Assembly: GCF_002531575.1 (NCBI RefSeq)
Contig: NZ_NWTI01000025.1
Span: 40,472-104,471, forward strand
Source: Bradyrhizobium sp. Y36
Lineage (GTDB): Bacteria; Pseudomonadota; Alphaproteobacteria; Rhizobiales; Xanthobacteraceae
Direction of reading: 5' to 3'
DNA: 64,000 bases
Both the position numbers and the translations under genes were made by a program. Within the stretch, counting starts at the first letter, position 1. Each line of letters begins with the position of its first letter. Below the pieces are notes generated by a model. The model was not told where the DNA came from. It saw only the letters and a program-made list of their open reading frames with translations, and ran no database searches. Shown here piece after piece: positions 35,608-44,635 of this stretch.

Positions 35608-36549
35608 TCAGAACGGATTGACGTAGTCGATGATCGAGATCTGCCGCAGCAGAACGCGGCGGATCACGTGGCTGACCTTGACGTGGTCGGTGAAGATGGC
35701 TGCGGTCCCGGTGGCGCCCGCGGGGAGTGCCTTCGCGAGTTCGGCGTCGTCGAGCGCCACCCGCACGACGAACGGGACAGTTTCGATGCCCTTGGGAGCG
35801 ACCGCGGCGCCCGAGACCTGGGTCTGTCCCGTGGCGACGGCCTGCAGCACACTCTCGACCTTTCCCGAGAACACGCGTCCCGGAACGAACTTGAACGCGA
35901 TCTCCACGGCGTGGCCCGGTGCGACGTAGCGGGCGTTGATCTGGTCGACCTCGATCGCGACCTGCGTGGCGGACGTGTCGATGAAGGCCATCACGGGCGC
36001 GGCTGAAAGATTTCCGACGCGGGCGCCCTTGCGCAGCGCGACGTTGGTGACGTAGCCGTCGGCCGGCGCGCGCACCACGGTCTTGTCGAGATTCCACTGG
36101 GCGTTTTGAAGCTGGGCCTTGAGCTGGTCGACCTCGGATTGCCGCTGCTCGACGTCGAAGCCGCGGCCGGCGTCCCGTTCGTACAGCGACGTCATCTGGC
36201 TCAGGCGCGTGCTCGACAGCTTGAGCTGGGCCTCGATCGCCTTCACCTGGGCGTCGTAGGGCGTGGGGTCGATCCTGAAGAGGACATCGCCCTGCTTCAG
36301 GGGCGCATTCGGCCGAACCGGAACGTCCATGACCTCGCCAGCGACGTCCGGAACGATCGAGACGGCATTGCGATAGACCAGTGCCTTGCCTTGCGGAGCA
36401 CCCCATCCCATCGGAATGAACAGGCCGATGTTCAGCAGCAGCAGCACGACGAGCGGCGAGGCCTTCCAGAACGCGTTGAAGCGGATCGCGCCGACCCAGA
36501 CCAGCGTGAACAGCAGCGCCAGATAGAGCGCCATGAGGGCGATCATCAT
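35608..36549 (-). CDS. HlyD-family membrane fusion protein (YiaV-like)
   Basis: A 313-residue protein with two N-terminal hydrophobic segments, a biotinyl-lipoyl-like domain split by a coiled coil (QLKLSSTRLSQMTSLYERD to DQLKAQLQNAQWNLD), and the restored motif VVRAPADGYVTNVALRKGARV. No exporter or ATPase is nearby. It pairs with DUF3302 through an ATGA overlap, as E. coli YiaV pairs with YiaW. This supports an envelope role for the two proteins rather than a classic drug pump. Confidence 0.85.
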   Translation of the reverse strand: MMIALMALYLALLFTLVWVGAIRFNAFWKASPLVVLLLLNIGLFIPMGWGAPQGKALVYRNAVSIVPDVAGEVMDVPVRPNAPLKQGDVLFRIDPTPYDAQVKAIEAQLKLSSTRLSQMTSLYERDAGRGFDVEQRQSEVDQLKAQLQNAQWNLDKTVVRAPADGYVTNVALRKGARVGNLSAAPVMAFIDTSATQVAIEVDQINARYVAPGHAVEIAFKFVPGRVFSGKVESVLQAVATGQTQVSGAAVAPKGIETVPFVVRVALDDAELAKALPAGATGTAAIFTDHVKVSHVIRRVLLRQISIIDYVNPF

Positions 36550-36791
36550 GGCCGGGGCTCCACCGTCCGCTTCGCCGGGACGTCGACATAGGCCCAGATC
36601 ATTGCGACCGGCCACAGCACGAAGCCGAAGATGAGTGTGATCCAGCCGGCGATACTCACCGCCTCGGCCCAGGGGTGTCCTCGTCGCCTCGCCACGTGCC
36701 CCGGCAGCGACCCCATCAGCCAGATCACCAACACGATCACGGCGAGCACGATGATCAAAACGATCCAGGCGAAGAGATCGAGACCGCTCAT
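36546..36791 (-). CDS. DUF3302 small membrane protein (YiaW-like)
   Basis: An 81-residue protein with two membrane segments (about 5-28 and 48-70) flanking a basic loop, HVARRRGHPWAEAV. It matches the DUF3302 family, whose E. coli member YiaW is encoded next to the HlyD-like YiaV. Both ends overlap neighbours by ATGA, so it is translated as part of the operon. Function unknown. Confidence 0.85.
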   Translation of the reverse strand: MSGLDLFAWIVLIIVLAVIVLVIWLMGSLPGHVARRRGHPWAEAVSIAGWITLIFGFVLWPVAMIWAYVDVPAKRTVEPRP

Positions 36792-37825
36792 GGACTCACC
36801 GGCTCGGCCTGCGGAAATCTCCACGTCCCGTTGAGGATTTCCATACGCGGCCGATAAAGCCGAACCATGTAGTTCCAGCCTTGCATGATCGGCAAGCAAT
36901 TCGCGGCCTTGCCGTCGCAACTGCCGAAGCGAATCGTGATGGAGCCGTTTTGATCCTTCTTGGCCGTGATGTCGTTCAGCGTGTAGGCATCGAGCGCGTT
37001 CTTCTGGTAATAGCCTTCCGCGTTGTAGAGACTGATCGACCAGAATCCATCGACCGGAACATCCGCGACCGTCAGCCTGTATTCGGTCGTCCCGTCATTC
37101 TTCTCAGGGACGACGTTGAGGTAGATCGCATCGCGCGGCGCGTTCGCGCCCCAGGCAGACGCAGCCCCAATCAGGTATTGGACCGGATCGACCTCGTCCT
37201 TGGTACCGAAGGCGCGCCGCGTGTCTGTGACGGTGCTCGCCAGGACGAGCAGAGCCTCGCGGATTTTCTTTTGGCTCGCCTTGTCCCAATCCGGAATCTC
37301 AAATTTCCCCGGCCCTGCCGGTTGCGACACTTCGATCGCGTCCTGTAGGGCGTGAACCCGCTTGATGTCCTCGGGATCGTTCGGGTCGACCAGGGTCCGA
37401 ACGCCGGCCAGCGCATACCGAGTGCCGATCCTGGCCTTGTCCAGCGTGTGCGGTCCCGCTCCATACTCGGTCGTCGTGTACTGGTCTTCGCTGATGATCT
37501 GCAGCGACATGAAGCGTCCTCCGGCCTCCGGCAGCGTGACCGTAGCCCGCCCGGCATCGAGGTCGAACACGCGCGTCGAGTAGAGCGTGTCGCGGTTGCC
37601 GCGGATGACGGTCTGATGATCTACAGGCAACAATTGTCGGATGTGGTGCCATCCGCCGAAGCCCCCAGCGCTCACGGAATTGCCGAAATAGAGATCGGTC
37701 TCGGCCCGGACGAAGTTGTCGACCGTCACAGGAATGGCATCTTGGGCGAGTACCGGCGCTGACATCATCCATACAAGCAGGAGAGCGGTGACCGCGTCTT
37801 TGGCGCTGAAAGTCACGTTCGTCAT
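36788..37825 (-). CDS. DUF1254/DUF1214-type exported protein, short form
   Basis: A 345-residue protein with a signal peptide (VWMMSAPVLAQ). It contains the conserved C-terminal region of the DUF1254/DUF1214 family (VDGFWSISLYNAEGYY, ITIRFGSC, WNYMVRLYRPR). The ATG at 37825 overlaps the upstream DUF1254 gene by four bases; an in-frame extension further upstream lies inside that gene and was excluded. The family is periplasmic and of unknown activity. Confidence 0.82.
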   Translation of the reverse strand: MTNVTFSAKDAVTALLLVWMMSAPVLAQDAIPVTVDNFVRAETDLYFGNSVSAGGFGGWHHIRQLLPVDHQTVIRGNRDTLYSTRVFDLDAGRATVTLPEAGGRFMSLQIISEDQYTTTEYGAGPHTLDKARIGTRYALAGVRTLVDPNDPEDIKRVHALQDAIEVSQPAGPGKFEIPDWDKASQKKIREALLVLASTVTDTRRAFGTKDEVDPVQYLIGAASAWGANAPRDAIYLNVVPEKNDGTTEYRLTVADVPVDGFWSISLYNAEGYYQKNALDAYTLNDITAKKDQNGSITIRFGSCDGKAANCLPIMQGWNYMVRLYRPRMEILNGTWRFPQAEPVSP

Positions 37826-39225
37826 TGCGCCGCAATCCTCTCGATATCGGGCAAGCGCCAGGTCTTGTCGAAGAGAGCCTTCTGCGGGCCGTAGAAGCGG
37901 AAGATGATTTCCCATCCTCCGCCGGCCTTCGTCGGCACCCAATTGGACTCCTTGCCGGCAGGAGCCTTCGGGCCGAAGAAGATGTCGGCCGAACCATCCG
38001 CGTTGGTCTGCAGGCCCGGCGTGTTCGAGCCCCGGCTCGACCACTTGGTGTCCCTGATGAGACCGTGCGTGTCGCGATCGTAGACCGTGCCGGACCAGTA
38101 GAGCGACACCGGCGCGTTGGCCGGTACCGCCAGCCGGTACGTGCTGCCTCCGTCGAGCGGCCTGCCCTCCTTGTCCCGGATGGTGACGAGATAGAATTGG
38201 CCGCTGCCGAGGTGCTTCACGCTCGAGAATGCAAACGAATAGAACGCACCGCGGTCGTCGACCGGGTAGACGTTCGGCTTGGCGAAGCGATTGGCCAGCC
38301 CCTCGGTGACGTCGTGCGCAACCGGCAGCGCCCATTGTCCGCCTTCATAGAAGGGCGGCCTGAAGAGACCTTCGTACCGGACATCGAGCCATCTGTGTGC
38401 GTCCGTGGCCGCTTCCTCGAGCATCTTCTGCGCTTGAGGGCCGGGATCGAACGGTTTGCCCTTTTCGATGCCGATCGCCTTGACCTGATCGATCACGGCC
38501 TTGTCGCGTTCGAGCCACGGCTCCCGCTGGATGAAGCGGTCGAGCGACCGGAAAAAGCGGACGTCGTAGGGGATCGTGCTGTCGTAGATGACGTCGACCA
38601 CGTCGACAAAGGCCGTCGGCGGCGGAGCGGCCGCCTGTGACAGCGGGTAAAGTTTGATCTGCTTGGCGTAAGCGACCGCCTTTGCGACATCGGCCCCGCT
38701 GCCGCTGCCGACGTTCGAGCGCAACAGCGCGTAACCCATGTTCGTGTCGGATGCGAGCGCGATGTAGCCCTCAGGGGTCTTCTCGACGTAGCCGGGCGGG
38801 AGGATGAGATACTTTCCGCCCTTGCCCTTGTCCGCTCCCGCCGGTCCCACGTCATCGAGCGCGGCTTGCCAGGCATCCATGATCGTTCCGGTGATTTCGC
38901 CTCCGCTCGCCGGCGGAATTTCGAGCACCATCGGGCCGTTGCCCTTCGTGTCGATGAAAGGCATCAGGTAAATCGTGCTGGGATTGGGCGTGAGCGTCTG
39001 GTTCTTCCAATCCGGAATGCGCGACCAGAATACGATCTGGTTTTCCCTGGCGCCGGCCTTCAACGCGGCCTGCAGCATCAGCTCGAAGTTGACGGCGGGC
39101 AGGCCCCAGATCACGGCTTGGATGGCGCGGCTTCGCACGAGGCTGTCGTCGGCGGAGGGGGCCTGCGCGAAGGCGGTGCTCAAAGGGCAGAGTAGTGAGA
39201 GCGTGACAAGCAGTTCTTTTCTCAT
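37822..39225 (-). CDS. DUF1254 and DUF1214 domain exported protein, long form
   Basis: A 467-residue secreted protein with a signal peptide (LSTAFAQ). It has an N-terminal DUF1254 domain (AVIWGLPAVNFELML, NPSTIYLMPFIDTKGNGPMV) and a C-terminal DUF1214 domain (LYWSGTVYDRDTHGLI, FGPKAPAGKESNWVPTKAGG). This is the usual complete architecture. The short-form paralogue follows immediately, so the operon carries two members. Catalytic residues are not known for the family. Confidence 0.87.
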   Translation of the reverse strand: MRKELLVTLSLLCPLSTAFAQAPSADDSLVRSRAIQAVIWGLPAVNFELMLQAALKAGARENQIVFWSRIPDWKNQTLTPNPSTIYLMPFIDTKGNGPMVLEIPPASGGEITGTIMDAWQAALDDVGPAGADKGKGGKYLILPPGYVEKTPEGYIALASDTNMGYALLRSNVGSGSGADVAKAVAYAKQIKLYPLSQAAAPPPTAFVDVVDVIYDSTIPYDVRFFRSLDRFIQREPWLERDKAVIDQVKAIGIEKGKPFDPGPQAQKMLEEAATDAHRWLDVRYEGLFRPPFYEGGQWALPVAHDVTEGLANRFAKPNVYPVDDRGAFYSFAFSSVKHLGSGQFYLVTIRDKEGRPLDGGSTYRLAVPANAPVSLYWSGTVYDRDTHGLIRDTKWSSRGSNTPGLQTNADGSADIFFGPKAPAGKESNWVPTKAGGGWEIIFRFYGPQKALFDKTWRLPDIERIAAQ

Positions 39226-39235
39226 GGTGAAACTC

Positions 39236-40234
39236 TCAAGGCTTCTCACGAAAGATGGTCTTCCAATCCTGTTTCATATCCACGATGGTCCAGCCCTTCG
39301 CCATGGCTTCGTCCCAGGCCTTGTCAAGCTTGCCGACCTTCGATTGCCGGTCGTAGGCGTATTCGCGCACCTCGTCGGTGTGATGCACGATGCCGGCAAA
39401 GCGCGCGCCTGATCCCGCCATGGTCCATTGCAGCATCTGATGATCGCCGTCGGAGTTGCCGAAGGCGAGGATCGGGCGGCGACCGATCATCATGTGGATG
39501 CCGGAGGGCTTGCCCGGGCCATCGTCGATGAACTGCACCTTGGCGGTCTTCAGCAGCGACGGTTTTCCCGCGGCATCGAGCTGGTATTGCGTGACGCCGG
39601 AGGAGCCGACGACTTGCTCAGGCGGAATCCCGTAGGCCTTCTCGGCCCACACCCGCATGAACTCGACGCCGCCACCTGATACGATGAAGGTCTTGAAGCC
39701 ACTGACGCGCAGATACGCCAATAGCTCGACCATCGGCTGGTAGACGAGCTCGTTGTAGGGGCGGTTGAAGCGCGGATGCCGTGCGGTCGAAAGCCAGTCG
39801 GCAACGGATTTTGAGAACTCATCCGTGGGTATGCCGCTATGCGCGGCGGTCACCAGCGTCAGCAGGGCCTGCTCGCCCTGTTCGGCCAGCGCTGTCCTGT
39901 CGCCGGCGAGAAACGACTTGAATGGTTCCTGCTGCTTCCATTCGGGGTGTTTTGGCGCCATTGCCTTGACGCTGTCGAGCGCGAAGGTGGCCTGGAAATA
40001 TTCAGGCTGCTCGCACCACAACGTGCCGTCATTGTCGAACACGGCGATGCGCTCTGGCACGGGTACGAAGTCCGGGTTGCCTTCGCGCGTGACCCGCCCG
40101 ACAAAATCGACAATGGCCTGCCTTGCGGAACCGCTATTCCACGACGGCAACGGATCGACCTGAGCGACCGTCGCCGAAACAGGCAGAAGCACGGCCAGCA
40201 GCGCAGCGAGCGTGAAGCGGCGAGTGAAATTCAT
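39236..40234 (-). CDS. Periplasmic HAD-superfamily phosphatase
   Basis: A 332-residue haloacid-dehalogenase-fold phosphatase. The signal peptide ends in ATVAQ. Motif I is AVFDNDGTLW with nucleophile D67 and acid D69, motif II is FIVSGGG, and motif IV is AFGNSDGDHQM. This form (HAD in the SerB/PHOSPHO-like group) usually removes phosphate from small molecules. It begins 57 bases after the sulfatase and ends 10 bases before the long DUF1254 gene, so it belongs to the same operon. Confidence 0.87.
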   Translation of the reverse strand: MNFTRRFTLAALLAVLLPVSATVAQVDPLPSWNSGSARQAIVDFVGRVTREGNPDFVPVPERIAVFDNDGTLWCEQPEYFQATFALDSVKAMAPKHPEWKQQEPFKSFLAGDRTALAEQGEQALLTLVTAAHSGIPTDEFSKSVADWLSTARHPRFNRPYNELVYQPMVELLAYLRVSGFKTFIVSGGGVEFMRVWAEKAYGIPPEQVVGSSGVTQYQLDAAGKPSLLKTAKVQFIDDGPGKPSGIHMMIGRRPILAFGNSDGDHQMLQWTMAGSGARFAGIVHHTDEVREYAYDRQSKVGKLDKAWDEAMAKGWTIVDMKQDWKTIFREKP

Positions 40235-40291
40235 GGACTAGCTCCTCGATGCCGAGGGACAGCCGGTCCGCCGACCGTCCGACGTTCAATG

Positions 40292-41968
40292 CTAATGTGC
40301 TGGCTCCAGGCTCCTCTGCATCTTTTCGATAAGCTGATCGATAGAGAAACTCGACGGCCGCTGGCTCGGGGGGTATTCCTTGAAGGTCGCGAGAAACGGC
40401 CCGACGATGGCCTGTGACGCCAGGAAAGGCGCGGGATTCGAAGTAAACCAATCGTAGTAGGAGTTCGACGTTAGGTCGGCGCGTTCGTAGGGATCGGAGC
40501 GCAGGTCGAACATCTTTGGTACCCGCAGCTTGGTGAACGGCTCCGCCCATATCCGCAGCGTACCGCTGGCGCGCTGCTCTTCGAATACGATTTTCCAGTT
40601 TTCGTAGCGCATGGCGACCAGGTCGCCGTCGTCGTTGAAGTAGACGAACTCCTTGCGTGCGCTGTTCGCCTGCTGACCCGTGAGATACGGAAGCTGATTG
40701 TATCCGTCGAGGTGCACCTTGAACGTCTTGCCACCGACCTGATGCCCCTTGAGCAGCTTGCTCTTGATCTCGGGATCGCCAGCTGCGGCAAGGAGCGTCG
40801 GCAGCCAATCCAAGCCGCTCACGATGTCATTCGATATCGAGCCGGGCTGAATTCGACCCGGCCACCGGATCATGCACGGGACGCGGAATGCGCCCTCCCA
40901 GTTGGTGTTCTTCTCGCTGCGGAAAGGGGTGGTTCCGGCATCGGGCCAGGAGTTCTGATGAGGGCCGTTGTCCGTTGTGTAGAGGACGATGGTGTCGTTC
41001 GCGATGCCGAGATCGTCGAGTGCCTTCAGGACGGCTCCGACGGTCGCATCCGTTTCGATCATGCCGTCGGCATATTCGGTTCTGGATGTCAGGCCCGGCT
41101 GGTCGCGATGCGAATCTCGCACGTGTGTACGGAAGTGCATGCGGGTCGTATTGAACCAGCAGAAGAAGGGCGTGTTCACCCGCGCCTGCCGCTGCATGAA
41201 ATCGATCGCGGCCGCCGACGTTTCGTCGTCGATGGTCTCCATCCGCTTTTTGGTGAGGGGGCCGGTATCTTCGATGGTCTGCTTACCGACCCGGCCCCAG
41301 CGCGGGTGCTCGGTCGGATCGTCCCGGTCGGTCGCCTTGCAGCGCAGAACGCCGCGCGGACCGAGCGTGTCGCGGAAGCGCGTGTCGCGCGGATACGTGC
41401 GCGATTCCGGATCTTCTTCGGCGTTGAGGTGGTAGAGGTTGCCGAAGAACTCGTCGAAACCGTGCACAGTCGGAAGATATTCGTTCCTGTCTCCGAGATG
41501 GTTCTTGCCGAACTGGCCGGTGGCATAGCCCATTGGCTTGAGCAGTTCGGCGATGGTGGCGTCGTTGGCTTGCAGACCGACTGATGCACCGGGCATACCG
41601 ACCTTCGACAGCCCGGTGCGAAGCGTGCACTGGCCGGTAATGAAAGATGAGCGCCCCGCCGTGCAGCTCTGCTCCGCGTAATAGTCGGTGAACATCATGC
41701 CTTCGCGAGCGATGCGGTCGATGTTCGGCGTCCGGTAGCCCATCAGTCCGAACGAATAGGCGCTGATGTTGGTCTGCCCGATGTCGTCGCCGAATATAAC
41801 GAGAATGTTCGGCCTGCGGCCGGATGGGCTCGCTGCCGGGACGGGAGAACCCGGTGCGGCGTTCTGCGTCTGCGCGAACGCGTCGGTTGCGACCGTCGCC
41901 GCGACAAGCGCCGTTCCACTCAGAAGGATGCTGCGGCGATTGGGATTTGACTGCTTCTTTTCGCTCAT
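40292..41968 (-). CDS. Type I arylsulfatase
   Basis: A 558-residue sulfatase. The N-terminus has a Tat-like signal (NRRSILLSGTALVAA). Metal ligands D61-D62 follow in VIFGDDIGQTN. The formylglycine site is C102 in SCTAGRSSF (C-x-A-x-R), which needs conversion of the Cys by a formylglycine-generating enzyme. That enzyme is encoded immediately upstream with an ATGA overlap. It hydrolyses a sulfate ester in the periplasm; the natural substrate is unknown. Confidence 0.93.
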   Translation of the reverse strand: MSEKKQSNPNRRSILLSGTALVAATVATDAFAQTQNAAPGSPVPAASPSGRRPNILVIFGDDIGQTNISAYSFGLMGYRTPNIDRIAREGMMFTDYYAEQSCTAGRSSFITGQCTLRTGLSKVGMPGASVGLQANDATIAELLKPMGYATGQFGKNHLGDRNEYLPTVHGFDEFFGNLYHLNAEEDPESRTYPRDTRFRDTLGPRGVLRCKATDRDDPTEHPRWGRVGKQTIEDTGPLTKKRMETIDDETSAAAIDFMQRQARVNTPFFCWFNTTRMHFRTHVRDSHRDQPGLTSRTEYADGMIETDATVGAVLKALDDLGIANDTIVLYTTDNGPHQNSWPDAGTTPFRSEKNTNWEGAFRVPCMIRWPGRIQPGSISNDIVSGLDWLPTLLAAAGDPEIKSKLLKGHQVGGKTFKVHLDGYNQLPYLTGQQANSARKEFVYFNDDGDLVAMRYENWKIVFEEQRASGTLRIWAEPFTKLRVPKMFDLRSDPYERADLTSNSYYDWFTSNPAPFLASQAIVGPFLATFKEYPPSQRPSSFSIDQLIEKMQRSLEPAH

Positions 41969-42954
41969 CGTTCACTCCCATTTCTAACGACGCATCTGAA
42001 GCCGACGTGGCTGGTCGAAGTATCGACAGGCTCGGCGTGGCGCGCCGCAGGCCTGTAGCGACGGCAGTAATTGGGCGCGCAAAGATGCGAGCCTCCCTTC
42101 AAGACTTTCCTTGGGATCCTGATGTGAGGCTGGCAGGAATCGAAGCTGGCGCTCTCGGGACCTCCGCGCGGATTTTGCGGAATGCAACAAGGCTTGCGCG
42201 CATCGGCGTCATGCCGGGCCGACCACCAATCGGCAGTCCATTCCCAGACGTTGCCGATCATGTCGTGGACGCCGTATCCGTTGGGCGGGAAGGCCATCAC
42301 CGGCGAGGTGCGTGCGAAGCCGTCCTCGCAGCGGTTCTCCAGCGGGAAGATGCCTTGCCAGGTGTTGGCCATGTGCCGGCCGCCCGGATTGAACGCGTTG
42401 CCCCAGGCGAAATCTTCGCCATCGAGTCCGCCACGCGCGGCGAATTCCCACTCCGCTTCGGTCGGCAAATCCTTGCCCGCCCATGTCGCGTAGGCCAGCG
42501 CGTCGCTGTAGGACACGTGAACCACCGGATGGTCGTCGAGATCCCTGATGTTGCTCTTGGGACCGTAAGGGCGACGCCAGGTCGCGCCCTTCATGAACGT
42601 CCACCACTGACTCCAATCGTTGAGATCGGTCACCCGCGAGGGCGGCGAGAACACCAGCGAGCCCGCATAGATCATCTCCGGCCGGGCGCCGGGATAGTCC
42701 TTCGGATCCGGAACGATCTGCGCCGTGGTGACGTGGCCGGTCGCGTTGACGAACGCCTTGAACTGCCGGTTGGTCACCGGCGTGCGATCGATCCAGAAGC
42801 CGTCCACGGCGGCGCTGTGGCTCGGAGCCTCTTCGGGATAGTGATGGTCGGATCCCATTCGGAACGTGCCGCCGGGAATCCAGATCATGTCCTCGGTCGA
42901 CGCCTCACCTTGACGCCTGTGATCGATCGATGCCTGCAACATGGTGGCGCCCAT
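41965..42954 (-). CDS. Formylglycine-generating enzyme (SUMF1 family)
   Basis: A 329-residue member of the FGE-sulfatase family. The opening is MIWIPGGTFRMGSD, the middle has LPTEAEWEFAARGG and MIGNVWEWTADWW. The redox/copper cysteines are C292 and C297 in HLCAPNYCRRYRP, with the same five-residue spacing as human SUMF1. It oxidises the active-site Cys of the co-encoded sulfatase to formylglycine. No signal peptide is visible, consistent with modification in the cytoplasm before Tat export. Confidence 0.93.
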   Translation of the reverse strand: MGATMLQASIDHRRQGEASTEDMIWIPGGTFRMGSDHHYPEEAPSHSAAVDGFWIDRTPVTNRQFKAFVNATGHVTTAQIVPDPKDYPGARPEMIYAGSLVFSPPSRVTDLNDWSQWWTFMKGATWRRPYGPKSNIRDLDDHPVVHVSYSDALAYATWAGKDLPTEAEWEFAARGGLDGEDFAWGNAFNPGGRHMANTWQGIFPLENRCEDGFARTSPVMAFPPNGYGVHDMIGNVWEWTADWWSARHDADARKPCCIPQNPRGGPESASFDSCQPHIRIPRKVLKGGSHLCAPNYCRRYRPAARHAEPVDTSTSHVGFRCVVRNGSER

Positions 42955-42963
42955 CCGCTGCGG

Positions 42964-43500
42964 CTACTGGCAATAATCCCAGAAGCCCTGCGTGCGGGAC
43001 GGATCGGTGTAGTACCAGCACATCCCGGGCGCCGGCGCGGCACCGGCCCACGCCGCTGCGGTCGCCGCCGTCACAAAGCCGATCGCAGCGCCTGCAGCGA
43101 TCGCGCCGCCTGCAGGCCAGCGATACCAGCCGGGCCGAGCCCAACGCACGCCGCCGCCGTGATAGCCAGGCCGGACCACGGTGGTTCGACGCACTGCGAC
43201 GTTGCCTCGAGGTCCGACCACGGCGGTGCGGCCGCGATAGGCCGCCCCTCGGGGGCCGACGACGGCGCCGCCACGATGAACGACGGCGCCACCGCGCGGT
43301 CCGACTGCAACGCGTCCACCGCGGCCGGCGGCGCGTACCGCGATGATCGCGGATGACGCAGCCTGCGTCTGGAGTGCTGTCGGGGGCGGCAAGGGAGCTG
43401 CTGAAAGCGGTTCGGGGGGCAGGGCCCCCAGCGAAAGTGCGACAAGTGAGAGTGAGATGGAGATTGAACGAGAGACAGACTTGCAAACGATAGCACGCAT
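42964..43500 (-). CDS. Secreted Gly/Arg-rich protein with VGPRG repeats, unknown
   Basis: A 178-residue protein with a signal peptide, then a low-complexity region containing three VGPRG units alternating with RGG/RGR segments. A small hydrophobic Ala-rich stretch follows (GGAIAAGAAIGFVTAA) and a conserved-looking tail, MCWYYTDPSRTQGFWDYC. The tail resembles small secreted proteins common in Bradyrhizobium. It is the first gene of the sulfatase operon, 9 bases before the formylglycine-generating enzyme. Function unknown. Confidence 0.7.
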   Translation of the reverse strand: MRAIVCKSVSRSISISLSLVALSLGALPPEPLSAAPLPPPTALQTQAASSAIIAVRAAGRGGRVAVGPRGGAVVHRGGAVVGPRGAAYRGRTAVVGPRGNVAVRRTTVVRPGYHGGGVRWARPGWYRWPAGGAIAAGAAIGFVTAATAAAWAGAAPAPGMCWYYTDPSRTQGFWDYCQ

Positions 43501-43627
43501 GCTTCCAATTCCCTCCAGGAGCGCCCTCCCGGGCCGAGCGGCGTCTTTGGCGCCTGTTTCCTCAAAGAACGGACAGGCAGATTAGACTCGGACGCGCCAT
43601 GGGCGTTATGCGAATCGTGCCAAATCG

Positions 43628-44635
43628 TCAGGAGCGGAGGATGTTCTGCGGTCTTCTCTCTCGGCGACCATTGCGCCGAAGCGTCTCGCGAGGATATTCG
43701 TCAAACAGCGCACGGTATTGCTGCGCGAAGCGGCCGAGTTCCAGGAAGCCCAGTTCGGTCGCGGTTTCGATGACACCGGTTTCGGGGCTTGCCTGCCGCA
43801 GTCTCAGATGAACCATCGATAGCCGCTTGGATCTCAGGAAATCGATCGGGCCGGTTCCCACCGCCTCCTCGAACGCCCGATAAAGGGTTCTTCGCCTCAG
43901 CTTCATCTTCGCGCAGATCTCGGAGACATGGATCGCGCGATGACCGTTTTCTTCCAGATATCTTTCGACCTCTCGCACGATCCTGACAGAGGAGGGAATT
44001 GTCCGTTCGCTGTCGGCGGCAAGCTCATGTGCAACCGGCCCCAGGAAAGCGTCCACAATCGCCCGCTTCCAATACTCGGCAGCCCCATGGGTTCTGAGGC
44101 TGCCGTCCTCCAGTCTGCCGACGAGCAGAGCCATCAAGGCCTCGAGAGATGCCGTGCGACGTCCGCCGAAACGAAAGTGCCGCCGCTTGAGCCAGAACCC
44201 GGGGTCCGACATGCAGTCCTCGGCCGCAAAGAAGCCCGGAAGCTCGCCGGGATCGCACATCAAGCCGGCAAAGCGTGCAGGGCCTCCATAGTATCTATCG
44301 TGCTCGCCCCCGGGCGGGTGGACGATGACGTCGCCGGAAGCGACGGGTTCGGTCAGGCTGCGGGATTCACCAGAGCAGCCCAGCAGAGTTCCGACCACGA
44401 GCTTGTCGCGACTGAATACGCCGGTCGCACGAACAGGAACTGAAAAGTGGCCGCGGCTGAATGCGACATTGTCGATTTGCCCGCGCGTGATCTCGCCGGA
44501 AACCCGTCCTCGGCCGAGCTGGACGATTTCGATGTTCGTGTTGCCGATCGGGTTTGTCAGCTCTTCAATGCTGTCGAGACGCTCGGAGCGGACGTTCAAG
44601 CGAACATCGTCCTCTGTCGTCCAGGCCCGTCCCAC
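43628..44635 (-). CDS. AraC-family transcriptional regulator
   Basis: A 335-residue regulator with the AraC DNA-binding domain at the C-terminus (about 225-325: HVSEICAKMKLRRRTLYRAF and ETATELGFLELGRFAQQYRALF) and a variable sensor domain before it. The GTG at 44635 is supported by GGGAGGAG just upstream. It lies on the same strand, 127 bases upstream of the sulfatase operon, and is the natural candidate for its regulator. Confidence 0.9.
   Translation of the reverse strand: MGRAWTTEDDVRLNVRSERLDSIEELTNPIGNTNIEIVQLGRGRVSGEITRGQIDNVAFSRGHFSVPVRATGVFSRDKLVVGTLLGCSGESRSLTEPVASGDVIVHPPGGEHDRYYGGPARFAGLMCDPGELPGFFAAEDCMSDPGFWLKRRHFRFGGRRTASLEALMALLVGRLEDGSLRTHGAAEYWKRAIVDAFLGPVAHELAADSERTIPSSVRIVREVERYLEENGHRAIHVSEICAKMKLRRRTLYRAFEEAVGTGPIDFLRSKRLSMVHLRLRQASPETGVIETATELGFLELGRFAQQYRALFDEYPRETLRRNGRRERRPQNILRS

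Noticed and set aside
37826..38335. Upstream extension of the short DUF1254 gene
   Set aside because: It is an out-of-phase reading of the long DUF1254 gene; the signal peptide begins at 37825.
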